Assembly: GCA_002413045.1 (NCBI GenBank)
Contig: DHWF01000024.1
Span: forward strand, 42,003 to 59,746
Length of the DNA: 17,744 nt
Reading direction: 5' to 3'
DNA from: Chloroflexi bacterium UBA5189
GTDB taxonomy: Bacteria; Chloroflexota; Limnocylindria; Limnocylindrales; CSP1-4
Below the pieces are notes generated by a model, which saw only the letters and a list, made by a program, of their open reading frames with translations, was not told where the DNA came from and ran no database searches. The translations under genes and the position numbers were made by a program. Shown here in pieces: positions 1 through 7,070 of this stretch (its first letter is position 1; the number at the start of each line of letters is the position of its first letter).

Positions 1-1917
1 GTAGTAGGTCGTGCCGTTCGTGAGGCCGGTGTCGTTGAATGTCAGCGCGCCGCCGGTGTTCGTGAGGAAGACCTCGCCGCCGGATGCCGTCCCGCGGTAC
101 ACGGAGTAGCCGGAGATCTGCGCGCCGCCATCCGAAGATGGCGCCGACCAGCTCAGGCTCACGGTCGCGTTGCCGGCCGTCGCCGTGTTCAGCGTCGGCG
201 GACCGGGCGGGACCGGGGGCGGCGGTGGAGCGGTGGAGGCGACGACCGCGAAGTTCTGCGTCTGCCACTGGGCGAAGAGGCTGCAGAAGACGTAGCAGGG
301 GCCGGTGACCTGGCTGCTGCCCCAGATCACGCCGGCATTTGCGGGATCCGGCGAGGCGCCGGCGTAGTCGCCCCAGCGACAGGGCGCCGTCGCCGAGCTG
401 TAGCCACACGTGAAATCGAGGTCAGCCGCGCTCGATTGGGCGACGACGAGCTCGCCGGCGTCCAGGCTGCCGAGCGGCGTCGACGCACTCCGCGTCAGCG
501 CGCCGATGATCGGCAGGGTCGACGCACCGCCGCGGTTGTAGAAGACGGCCGCGCTGTCGCCCCCGATCGACGGCGACACGGCGCCGTTGAAGACGAAGTC
601 GGTCAGGCTTGAGACGTTGCCCTGCTGCCGGAGCGTCGGGTGCGCGCCGCCGAGGAGCTCGTACCAGCGCACGATCGAGCGGCCGCCCGGTCCTGCCACG
701 GTGTGCTGCGTCCAGATCCCCTTGGCGCCGACGCTTGGGTCGTTGACCGCAACGACCTGGGTCAGGCGCGCATCGAGCGAATCGAGCGTGTACGACGTCC
801 CGGGCTGCGGCACGGGCGCGGGGATGTCGAACGACCCGCCGACGTCGACGTCGCCATCGGCGACCAGGGTGGGCGATCCGTTCACCGAGGCCAGGTGCCA
901 GACCATGATCCTCGGCGCGGAGCTGCCGACACCATCGACCGGCGAATGGGCGGCGACGATGTAGCCGACAGCGGACGCGTCGACGGTGTTTGCGGGGACG
1001 GGCGTAAAGGCGATCGAGCCGTCGGCGTTGTGGAGGACACCTGCGGCATCGGCGAAGAATGTGGCCGAGCCGGAGACACAGCTCGTATCGCCCGCGGCCG
1101 GCATCGGGATCGCAAAGACATTCGCCGTGATGAACTTGAACCCCTGGCTGTCGTCGTAGACGTTCGCGCCGATGCTGATGAAGTTGTCGTCGTGGCCGAG
1201 CTTCGGGTAGTCGTCGAGCAGGTTGGCGCGGAAGATCCCGAACCGGCACCAGCCGTTCGTCAGGTCGCTCGGGTCGGAGGTCTTCGACCAGCCGAACAGC
1301 AGCAGGTTGTTGCCGGTCGCCACGCCGAGGCCCGCATAGAGCCAGCGCCCGCCGCGGCCATCCCACTGGATCTGCGGATCGCTGACCGACGTGCCTGCGC
1401 CGGTTCCCATGAACGAGCCGTTGTCGGTGGTGCTGACCTGGTTGAGGCTGCGGTCGTAGACCCCGATGTTCTGGTTGACCATCTCGATGTAGTTGCCAGG
1501 GCCGATGGCGCCGGTGCTGTCCGGCGGCGCGACCGTGAGATTGCTCAGGCCCGGGCTGTCGAGGTTGTTGAAGAAGCTCGACAGCGGCGACACGGTCCCG
1601 CTTGACGGCTTGAGCGGGCCACGTGCGCCCCGCGATGCGATCGCGGCGGCGCGCAGCTTGGCCGCCCGCAGCGCGCCCGGATCGAGCGTCCGGAACGGCT
1701 GGGCAACGACGGGATGCCTGGCTGACGGCTGCCCCGGGCCAAGCGCAACGGGCGTGAGCTGCCCCGCGGCCGCAAGGACGGACGACGTGGTCGCCGGATG
1801 CGTTGCAGTCGCCACATGGGTTGCGGCCGCCAGCACGTCGATCGGCGCGAGCAGGACGGCCGCGGACGCGAGGACGATGGCGACGCGACGGATGCGTGCG
1901 ATGGCCTGCTTGGACAT
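1..1917 (-). CDS. Secreted protein with propeller-like domain and FnIII domain (C-terminus cut by window edge)
   Basis: An open frame of 639 codons runs from ATG at 1917 off the left edge without a stop. The N-terminus is a Sec signal: a basic stretch (SKQAIARIRR), a hydrophobic core (about residues 12-29) and an Ala-rich cleavage area (VLAAAT). An Ala/Pro-rich linker follows to about residue 95. Residues 100-545 hold motifs known from secreted sialidase-like beta-propeller proteins of high-GC bacteria: DPQIQWDGRGGRW near 180 and RWGDYAGASPDP near 512. From about residue 570 a PPGPPTL linker leads into a fibronectin-III domain (VSLSWSAPSSDGGAQISGY, then TGLTNGTTYY). The start is supported by GAGG 8 nt upstream. 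It lies 129 bp downstream of the BtuF-like gene. Inferred role: extracellular or cell-surface binding or hydrolysis; the substrate is unknown. The signal peptide and FnIII are clear; the propeller call is from motif memory. Confidence 0.85.
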   Translation of the reverse strand, partial: MSKQAIARIRRVAIVLASAAVLLAPIDVLAAATHVATATHPATTSSVLAAAGQLTPVALGPGQPSARHPVVAQPFRTLDPGALRAAKLRAAAIASRGARGPLKPSSGTVSPLSSFFNNLDSPGLSNLTVAPPDSTGAIGPGNYIEMVNQNIGVYDRSLNQVSTTDNGSFMGTGAGTSVSDPQIQWDGRGGRWLYAGLGVATGNNLLLFGWSKTSDPSDLTNGWCRFGIFRANLLDDYPKLGHDDNFISIGANVYDDSQGFKFITANVFAIPMPAAGDTSCVSGSATFFADAAGVLHNADGSIAFTPVPANTVDASAVGYIVAAHSPVDGVGSSAPRIMVWHLASVNGSPTLVADGDVDVGGSFDIPAPVPQPGTSYTLDSLDARLTQVVAVNDPSVGAKGIWTQHTVAGPGGRSIVRWYELLGGAHPTLRQQGNVSSLTDFVFNGAVSPSIGGDSAAVFYNRGGASTLPIIGALTRSASTPLGSLDAGELVVAQSSAADLDFTCGYSSATAPCRWGDYAGASPDPANAGVIWGSSQVTGPCYVFCSLFAQWQTQNFAVVASTAPPPPPVPPGPPTLNTATAGNATVSLSWSAPSSDGGAQISGYSVYRGTASGGEVFLTNTGGALTFNDTGLTNGTTYY

Positions 1918-1957
1918 CGACGGCCTCAGCTGCTCAACGAGGCGGAGCGAGACGCCG

Positions 1958-1986
1958 ATCTTGCACCCAGACCGGGCCAGTGTCGA
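1958..1986 (-). promoter_or_regulatory. Possible sigma70-type promoter for the secreted FnIII protein
   Basis: Read on the minus strand, TCGACA (one mismatch to TTGACA) is followed after 17 bp by CAAGAT, a weak -10. It lies about 40 bp upstream of the ATG at 1917. The spacing is right but the -10 matches only half the consensus, so this is tentative. Confidence 0.25.
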
Positions 1987-2046
1987 GATGGCATTTGTAC
2001 CCTGACCCTCCGGGAAGCGCTGGTCATCTGAAGGCCTGCGGGCCGC

Positions 2047-2964
2047 CTAAGCTCGGGCGAGGGCCGGCCTGAGCTCGATGAGCGGCAGCGCCGGATCCGG
2101 AATGGCGTCCGGGTGCAGCAGATGGCCGAGCTGCCGAACGCCGTCGGCGAGGCGCGGACCGGGGCGCGAATAGTAGGCGTCGCCGTCGACCACGACGACC
2201 CGGGCGTTCGGCGCGATCCCCTCCAGATCGAGGTGGGCGGCACGGCGGGCAGCCTCGGGGGCGTCGAAGCCGCACGGCGCGATGACGAGCAGCTCCGGGT
2301 CGGCGGCGGCGATGTCGTCCCACGTCGTGGGGTGCGACGGCCGGCCGGGCTCGGCGAGGAGGGCCTCCCCGCCCGCGGCCTCGATCATCCCGGGCAGCCA
2401 GTGGCCGGGCACGAACGGCGGATCGATCCACTCGGCGACGAAGACCCTCGGGCGCCGGGCGCCGGCGTCGAGGGCGGCCTGGGTCGAACGGCGGACGTCG
2501 TCGATCGTCGCGCGCATCTCCGCGGCGACGTCCCTCCCCCGCTCCGCGACGCCGAGGCGCGCGGCGAGCGTCTCGATCGATGCGGCGACCTCCTCGAGCG
2601 TGCCCGGATCGAGCGAGATCACGGTCGCGCCGACCGGGCAGGCCGACCCGAGCTCGCCCGAGCTGACGGCGCACACCGCGCACAGGTCCTGGGTGACGAT
2701 GACGTCCGGTCGCAGCTCGTCGATGAGCGCCGCGTCGACCGCGTACAGCGAGCGGCCGTCGGCGATCGACTCGCGGACCTGCCGGTCGATCTCGATGCTG
2801 TCGAGCTGGCGCGGGTCGATGCGTGCCGCCGTCACGACCGGCAGCGACTGCACCTCGGACGGGTAGGTGCACTCGTTCGAGCGACCGACGAGCGACTCGG
2901 CAAGGCCAAGGCGGGCGATGATCTCCGTGGCCGAGGGCAGGAGCGAGACGATCCGCACGGTCAC
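2047..2964 (-). CDS. BtuF-like cobalamin/metal-chelate-binding protein without signal peptide
   Basis: The 305-residue protein belongs to the helical-backbone (TroA/BtuF, COG0614) binding-protein fold. Family marks are RIVSLLPSATEIIARLGL at residues 4-21, VGRSNECTYP at 26-35, TQDLCAVCAV at 91-100 (Cys95, Cys98, with Cys109 nearby), GHWLPGMIEAAGGEALL in the second lobe, and the closing VDGDAYYSRPGPRL. Transport-linked BtuF proteins carry a signal or lipobox; this one starts directly in the first beta strand, so it is probably cytosolic. No permease or ATPase gene is adjacent. The start is GTG, overlapping the stop of the upstream membrane-protein gene as GTGA; a second in-frame GTG two codons later is equally possible. 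The ligand (B12, corrinoid precursor or another chelate) cannot be read from sequence. Confidence 0.85.
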   Translation of the reverse strand: MTVRIVSLLPSATEIIARLGLAESLVGRSNECTYPSEVQSLPVVTAARIDPRQLDSIEIDRQVRESIADGRSLYAVDAALIDELRPDVIVTQDLCAVCAVSSGELGSACPVGATVISLDPGTLEEVAASIETLAARLGVAERGRDVAAEMRATIDDVRRSTQAALDAGARRPRVFVAEWIDPPFVPGHWLPGMIEAAGGEALLAEPGRPSHPTTWDDIAAADPELLVIAPCGFDAPEAARRAAHLDLEGIAPNARVVVVDGDAYYSRPGPRLADGVRQLGHLLHPDAIPDPALPLIELRPALARA

Positions 2965-3446
2965 GTGTCCGATTGCCGCGCGCCGGTGAAGACCGTCCAG
3001 GCCAGCAGGATGCCGAGGAGCAGGATCGCCAGCAGGAGCAGGCCCTCGACCTGGAGCGGCTCCAGGCCGAGCGACTTACGGACGACATCCGGCACGAGGG
3101 CGATGCCGGTGACCAGCGCGTAGATCGGGATGCCCAGCCACGCCCAGCGGCGCACGTCGGCGAGCACCGGGTGCGCCGCACTGGCCCGAGTGCCCCCGAT
3201 CGCCGCGATCACGCCGGTGATCCCTGCCAGGCCAAACGCGATGCGCCACATCGGGCCGGTCGCGAGGAGCGATGCGAGCGACACCACCCCGGGCACGACG
3301 AAGTGCAGGGACACCAGGAAGATGAACCGCCGCGTCTCCCGGTCGGCGGTCAGCTCCGCGTGCCGGAACTGGACCACCACCCACCAGAACCCCAGCAGCG
3401 TGAAGCACAAGCCGGAGCTCGCGGCGTAGAACGCGGTCGTGTCCAT
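2961..3446 (-). CDS. Five-helix integral membrane protein, function unknown
   Basis: The 161-residue protein is dominated by hydrophobic segments at about residues 10-27, 41-62, 67-85, 101-121 and 133-153, joined by short basic or polar loops (RHAELTADRETRR; TRASAAHPVLADVRR). There is no signal peptide and no recognisable catalytic motif. Its stop overlaps the GTG start of the BtuF-like gene (GTGA), so the two are very likely co-transcribed and translationally coupled. That suggests a membrane partner or an unrelated co-regulated function; it is not a recognisable BtuC permease, which is far larger. No Shine-Dalgarno sequence is visible before the ATG. A weak TACCCT sits 8 bp upstream, so leaderless initiation is possible. 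It marks the left edge of the high-GC flank next to the restriction island. Confidence 0.75.
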   Translation of the reverse strand: MDTTAFYAASSGLCFTLLGFWWVVVQFRHAELTADRETRRFIFLVSLHFVVPGVVSLASLLATGPMWRIAFGLAGITGVIAAIGGTRASAAHPVLADVRRWAWLGIPIYALVTGIALVPDVVRKSLGLEPLQVEGLLLLAILLLGILLAWTVFTGARQSDT

Positions 3447-3490
3447 TGCGCAGAAGGGTACGTCTGTGTGGCGACGTCATCGGGCTGCGC

Positions 3491-3504
3491 GGTCCGATTG
3501 GACC
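3491..3504 (-). terminator. Possible stem-loop terminator between island and flank
   Basis: GGTCC, a 4-nt GATT loop, then GGACC form a 5-bp stem in the 108-bp gap after the DUF262 gene. GC-rich flanking bases could lengthen it with a bulge. No T-run follows on either strand, so intrinsic termination is uncertain. Confidence 0.2.
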
Positions 3505-3554
3505 CCGCCATTGAACCGTTCAGCCAGGCGCACGAAGCTCGACCCGAATTCGAG

Positions 3555-5516
3555 CTAGGCGTACAGAGGGAGTGCGGCGCTTGCCAGTGGGTCATCCGCA
3601 TCACCAATCTCGTCTTGCTCGTCGTCCTCCGCGGTAATAACGGCGTCCGCAAGCGGTGCATCGACGTGCCACCGCCGACGGGCCCAGGCAAGGATGCGCC
3701 GGCGCCGTTCTTCAATTTCCTTGGGCGTCCAGTCCTTGTTCGGCACGAGATCCCGCTCTTGGTAAAGAACCGAGTTGGCGTAGCAGGGCAAGAGATTGCC
3801 GGCCTCGTCCAACTGTCCTGGCGATCCTCGTTTGTTTGGGAAGGGCTTCCGGCCGTAGGATTGATTGTCCTCGGTAAGGACAAGGTTCCCGAGATCATGT
3901 GTTAGGCGCACACGTGCGGCCACAGAGAACCGCCTAGTCCAATAGGACGGATCCTCGGGTGTCTGCGGTAGTACGTGTTCGATCGAACGAGAAGCGTCGC
4001 GCTGCTCTATCCGTTCCCAGGTGAGCTGGGGCCCCCTCTTCCCTGCAAGTTGGACTTCCCACTCGTAGAGGAAATACTTCAGCCCGAACCACGGATACCA
4101 CGCACGGGTCCGCCCGTCCGAGAGTGAGGCATCGTACTCGGCAGCGGGGCTGTAATACGTCACCAAGGACCTGATTTCCTCAAGCACCAGGGCCGGTGTT
4201 TTCGCGCCTAGGAATACCTCATTAGCTAGCCGGTAGAACCGAGACTGGCCCGAGTTCGCGTACTTCCCGAGCAGCCGATATACCCTGAAGGCAAAACGCT
4301 CACACAAATCGAGGACCGCCATGTAGTGTCGTCCATCGGTCGGATGGGCCAGCCTCGTGGCGATCAGCAGAGGCAGGAATGTTGCCGTTGCGCGGACACG
4401 CGCAAATCTACGCGCGGCATCGACGATTGCCAGTCGCTCGGCTTCGGTCGTGGCGAGCGCCTCAAATGCCGCTGGTAGCTGCGGGTTCATCAATTCCGCA
4501 TAGGCCAGAGCAGCTCGGTCAAGGGTGAATGCATAGTGGTCCGCGGCGCGTAGCAACTCCTTATGCCGGCCCTTAAAGGAGCGGAGACTCAAAACGTCTC
4601 GCTTGAGGGAACCGACCCCGCGCCAAGACCGCTTGTCAGGGTCGATCGCCATCAGCCAATGCGAGCGCATAAGTTGGTCTTCGTTGCTCGGATCTGAGAG
4701 GCCAGCGGCCATCAGCCTTTGGAAAATCTGCGTCCAACTCAGGTTGACACGCTGCTCGAGCGCAATCGAAGGAAGATCGAGTTTCGTTGAAACATAGAGA
4801 AGATAATTCTTCGCCTTCTCGAGTTCTGTAAGAGGCTTCCCGCGATCGTTCATTACCTCGAATATGACTCCGACCTCGGCGCTTGAGCTCACCTCATACG
4901 GTACGAGGACGAGGTTCCCGATGACCTTCGAACGTAACGACGTTAGCCACTCGTCGTAACCATCCCCAGTCGACCTGCTCTCAAGGTATTGGCCGAAGTA
5001 TCGTCGTGCGTCGAGGAGTCGCTGCTGCGAAGCATTGCTCGGCGCCTGGGGGCCAGGTCGTTCAGCGAGGATGGTGTCCTCCCAAAACGCGTTCGTATCT
5101 GAATTCAGCTTCAATTTCATCAGCCGCTGTCCTGCGACGTCCGTCGTCTCGATGTAGCCTTTGCGCACTCCATCGGCGAGGTGGCGATGACCATGTCGCT
5201 CGAGTTCTCGTCGCACCGCATCAAGCAGTAGTACTACGGTGGTCAGTCGCTGCTGGCCGTCGACGACATGAAATTGCTCATAGCTTGTGCCGTCGAGGTC
5301 CCAAGCGTCCGCCTGCGGTGACTGGCCAGTCGCCGGCTTCGTGATCCGATCGAGGACCACCGTTCCCGTGAAATGGTGCTTCCCTACGCCGAGGAGATCG
5401 AGATCCTCCATGAAGTCGTTCCATTGTTTGCGCTCCCAGGCGTAGCCGCGCTGGTAGTCCGGGATTCGCAGAAGGCGTCCGCTAAACAATCGTTCGATCG
5501 TAAGTGCGTTTTCCAT
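3555..5516 (-). CDS. DUF262-DUF1524 protein: GmrSD/SspE-like NTPase-HNH restriction nuclease
   Basis: This 653-residue protein (656 from the ATG at 5525; numbering follows that longer form) has the two-part layout of the GmrSD family. The N-terminal DUF262 domain shows IPDYQRGYAW (21-30), the nucleotide-site motif FHVVDGQQRLTTVV (85-98) and FEVMNDRGKPLTELEKAKN (222-240). The C-terminal DUF1524 HNH-type nuclease shows SIEHVLPQT (514-522), LGNLVLTEDN (545-554) and NKRG (564-567). Family knowledge: GmrSD cuts modified phage DNA using NTP, and SspE uses the same domains with host DNA modification as the self signal. I prefer ATG 5516 because GAGGG (5526-5530) lies 9 nt before it, but almost touches ATG 5525. 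It is the last gene of the island, 87-96 bp after a small ORF. Target specificity is unknown. Confidence 0.92.
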   Translation of the reverse strand: MENALTIERLFSGRLLRIPDYQRGYAWERKQWNDFMEDLDLLGVGKHHFTGTVVLDRITKPATGQSPQADAWDLDGTSYEQFHVVDGQQRLTTVVLLLDAVRRELERHGHRHLADGVRKGYIETTDVAGQRLMKLKLNSDTNAFWEDTILAERPGPQAPSNASQQRLLDARRYFGQYLESRSTGDGYDEWLTSLRSKVIGNLVLVPYEVSSSAEVGVIFEVMNDRGKPLTELEKAKNYLLYVSTKLDLPSIALEQRVNLSWTQIFQRLMAAGLSDPSNEDQLMRSHWLMAIDPDKRSWRGVGSLKRDVLSLRSFKGRHKELLRAADHYAFTLDRAALAYAELMNPQLPAAFEALATTEAERLAIVDAARRFARVRATATFLPLLIATRLAHPTDGRHYMAVLDLCERFAFRVYRLLGKYANSGQSRFYRLANEVFLGAKTPALVLEEIRSLVTYYSPAAEYDASLSDGRTRAWYPWFGLKYFLYEWEVQLAGKRGPQLTWERIEQRDASRSIEHVLPQTPEDPSYWTRRFSVAARVRLTHDLGNLVLTEDNQSYGRKPFPNKRGSPGQLDEAGNLLPCYANSVLYQERDLVPNKDWTPKEIEERRRRILAWARRRWHVDAPLADAVITAEDDEQDEIGDADDPLASAALPLYA

Positions 5517-5612
5517 CGCCGCCATCCCTCATCGCTTCGCCCGTCGACGGGAACACAGTGGCGCTCCGCCATGACTACGAACGCCTCGACGGTCGAATCG
5601 CGGTCGCGAGCG

Positions 5613-5882
5613 CTAATTCTCATCAGGATCATTCAGAATTATCTCGTGATTGAAACCAAACGCCGAAGGGTTGGCGACGCCGCCATCTGCGGCGGCCCAG
5701 CCAGGGCATCTCGCCAGGATCCTCTCCAGCTCGTGCGCGGTGAGTGGCTCGGCGGTTTGGAGCCTCCATTTCTCGACCGCCCCGGCCAGGAACGCCATCC
5801 GACATCGCAACCTAAGGGTGGCGAGCTTCAAGGAATGGTTGGCGGCATCCGCGCCGCCCAAGGAACGTCTACGAGGCGGCAT
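5613..5882 (-). CDS. Small protein of unknown function in the methyltransferase operon
   Basis: An 89-codon frame with ATG at 5882 starts 18 bp after the m5C methyltransferase stop and ends 87-96 bp before the DUF262 gene, where operon spacing predicts a gene. The N-terminus is basic (PPRRRSLGG). The middle is helical (MAFLAGAVEKW; LTAHELERILARCPGW) and the tail is acidic (FNHEIILNDPDEN). No family is recognised, and there is no membrane segment or Cys cluster. It has no competing frame on either strand that looks better. It could be a small accessory or inhibitor of the neighbouring enzymes, but that is inference only. Confidence 0.5.
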   Translation of the reverse strand: MPPRRRSLGGADAANHSLKLATLRLRCRMAFLAGAVEKWRLQTAEPLTAHELERILARCPGWAAADGGVANPSAFGFNHEIILNDPDEN

Positions 5883-5900
5883 TTGAACTCACGTCGCGGA

Positions 5901-7070
5901 TCATGGCCGTTGCCACGGCAGTGGCTGCTGCACGGGTGCACGCGTCCTGCGTTGTGGTGCTGCATCTAGCGCCGAACGAACGGACCAGGCGACGGCTTGA
6001 GCGAGCAGTGGAGGCACCGCGTTGCCTATCTGTGTATTCCTTTCCTGTTGCGCCGTGAAGACGAGCTCGAAGTCGTCGGGAAATGACTGAAGCCGCATGG
6101 CCTCCCTGGCGGTAATGAGGCGATCTTCGGCGTAGTGAAAGTTCGTCCCGACATTAGGTCGTCGGAAATAGGTGTTGACGGTATGCGAGGGCCTATCCGG
6201 ATGGAGGCGCCCGTAGGTCGTGCTTCGACCGCCCGTCTCTCGGTACTTGAGGATGCGGCCCGTTGCAGCCTCAACAGGCACGTCTCGAAAGTTGCCTCCA
6301 GGTGGGATGTAGCTTACGAGCTTTTGGTCGGTGCGCGACATCCGCGGGCATTCATGGAGGCTAACGTCCGCAAGGTCTTTCCGGCGGTAGTACTTGGCCA
6401 GCCAAGTCGTCGGCTGAGAGGCATAAGCAGCGCGCTCACCCTTCGACGTGCAGGGGCCGAGGTCGCCAAGAGCAGCGGTCGCGGAGACAACGCGCTCCTC
6501 TTCAGACACGCTCAACCTCAGCATCGCATAGGCGTCCGGACTAGGCAACGGAATGGCAGCGCCTCCGAGATGTCCAATCAGAAAGAGTCGCCGACGAAGT
6601 TGCGGGACCATGTAGTCCGAGGCCCGGAGCCGCATCTTCGTCACTGTGTATCCGGCAGCCTCAAACTCAGTTGCGAGGACCTCCGGAAGCCTATGCCCGT
6701 CAATCTTTGACGCCTCCATGCCGGGCACGTTTTCCATCACGAAGACCCGGGGCATGATGCTGAGGACCACATCCGCAAATCTGAAGACTAGGCTGCCGCG
6801 AGGGTCGTCCTTGCGCCGCAAGCCCATGAGGGAAAAGGGCTGACATGGGGGCCCCCCAATCACCACGTCAGCTGCCGGAATACTCGCCAGTGGCACGTCG
6901 TTAAGATCCGCAACGACGACCGGGTGCCCAAGGTTCTTCGCATAACCCGCGGCCGCATTGGGAAGTATGTCGTTCGCCCAAACGACGTCGAACCCCTCCC
7001 TTAGGAAGCCGAGATCGAGGCCGCCTATGCCACAGAACAAACTGACCACCTTTGGTGATGCCGCCGTCAC
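5901..7070 (-). CDS. DNA (cytosine-5-)-methyltransferase
   Basis: The 389-residue protein carries the ordered C5-methyltransferase motifs. Motif I, the SAM site, is SLFCGIGGLDLGF (10-22). Motif IV, GGPPCQPFS (72-80), holds catalytic Cys76. Motif VI is ENV (113-115) and motif VIII is PQLRRRLFLIG (156-166). The target-recognition region lies about 190-300, followed by AREAMRLQSFPDDFE (321-335) and motif IX-X QIGNAVPP (347-354). It should methylate cytosine C5 in a specific duplex sequence; the site cannot be read from sequence. The start is GTG, overlapping the stop of the upstream nuclease-methyltransferase gene (GTGA), with GAGG 5 nt before it. The coupling implies that it works with that gene, protecting the same or an overlapping site, or supplying a second mark. 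All catalytic motifs are intact. Confidence 0.96.
   Translation of the reverse strand: MTAASPKVVSLFCGIGGLDLGFLREGFDVVWANDILPNAAAGYAKNLGHPVVVADLNDVPLASIPAADVVIGGPPCQPFSLMGLRRKDDPRGSLVFRFADVVLSIMPRVFVMENVPGMEASKIDGHRLPEVLATEFEAAGYTVTKMRLRASDYMVPQLRRRLFLIGHLGGAAIPLPSPDAYAMLRLSVSEEERVVSATAALGDLGPCTSKGERAAYASQPTTWLAKYYRRKDLADVSLHECPRMSRTDQKLVSYIPPGGNFRDVPVEAATGRILKYRETGGRSTTYGRLHPDRPSHTVNTYFRRPNVGTNFHYAEDRLITAREAMRLQSFPDDFELVFTAQQERNTQIGNAVPPLLAQAVAWSVRSALDAAPQRRTRAPVQQPLPWQRP

Noticed and set aside
422..1366. 314-codon minus-strand frame
   Set aside because: Out-of-frame shadow of the secreted FnIII protein; very Arg-rich with no recognisable motif.
640..1605. 321-codon plus-strand open frame opposite the secreted protein
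   Set aside because: Arg/Asp/Val-rich shadow of high-GC coding DNA on the other strand; no domain, and the minus-strand frame has a signal peptide and coherent motifs.
2113..3123. 336-codon plus-strand frame opposite the BtuF-like gene
   Set aside because: GC-driven antisense frame; the minus-strand BtuF family motifs are decisive.
2024..3181. 385-codon minus-strand frame overlapping both the BtuF-like and membrane-protein genes
   Set aside because: Another-frame shadow, low complexity, and it crosses a well-supported gene junction.
3447..3554. Possible tRNA or attachment site at the island edge
   Set aside because: No cloverleaf arms or T-arm consensus; only a 5-bp stem-loop is visible.
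2973..3905. 310-codon plus-strand frame across the left island border
   Set aside because: Spans the membrane gene, an intergenic gap and the DUF262 end in antisense; no coherent protein features.
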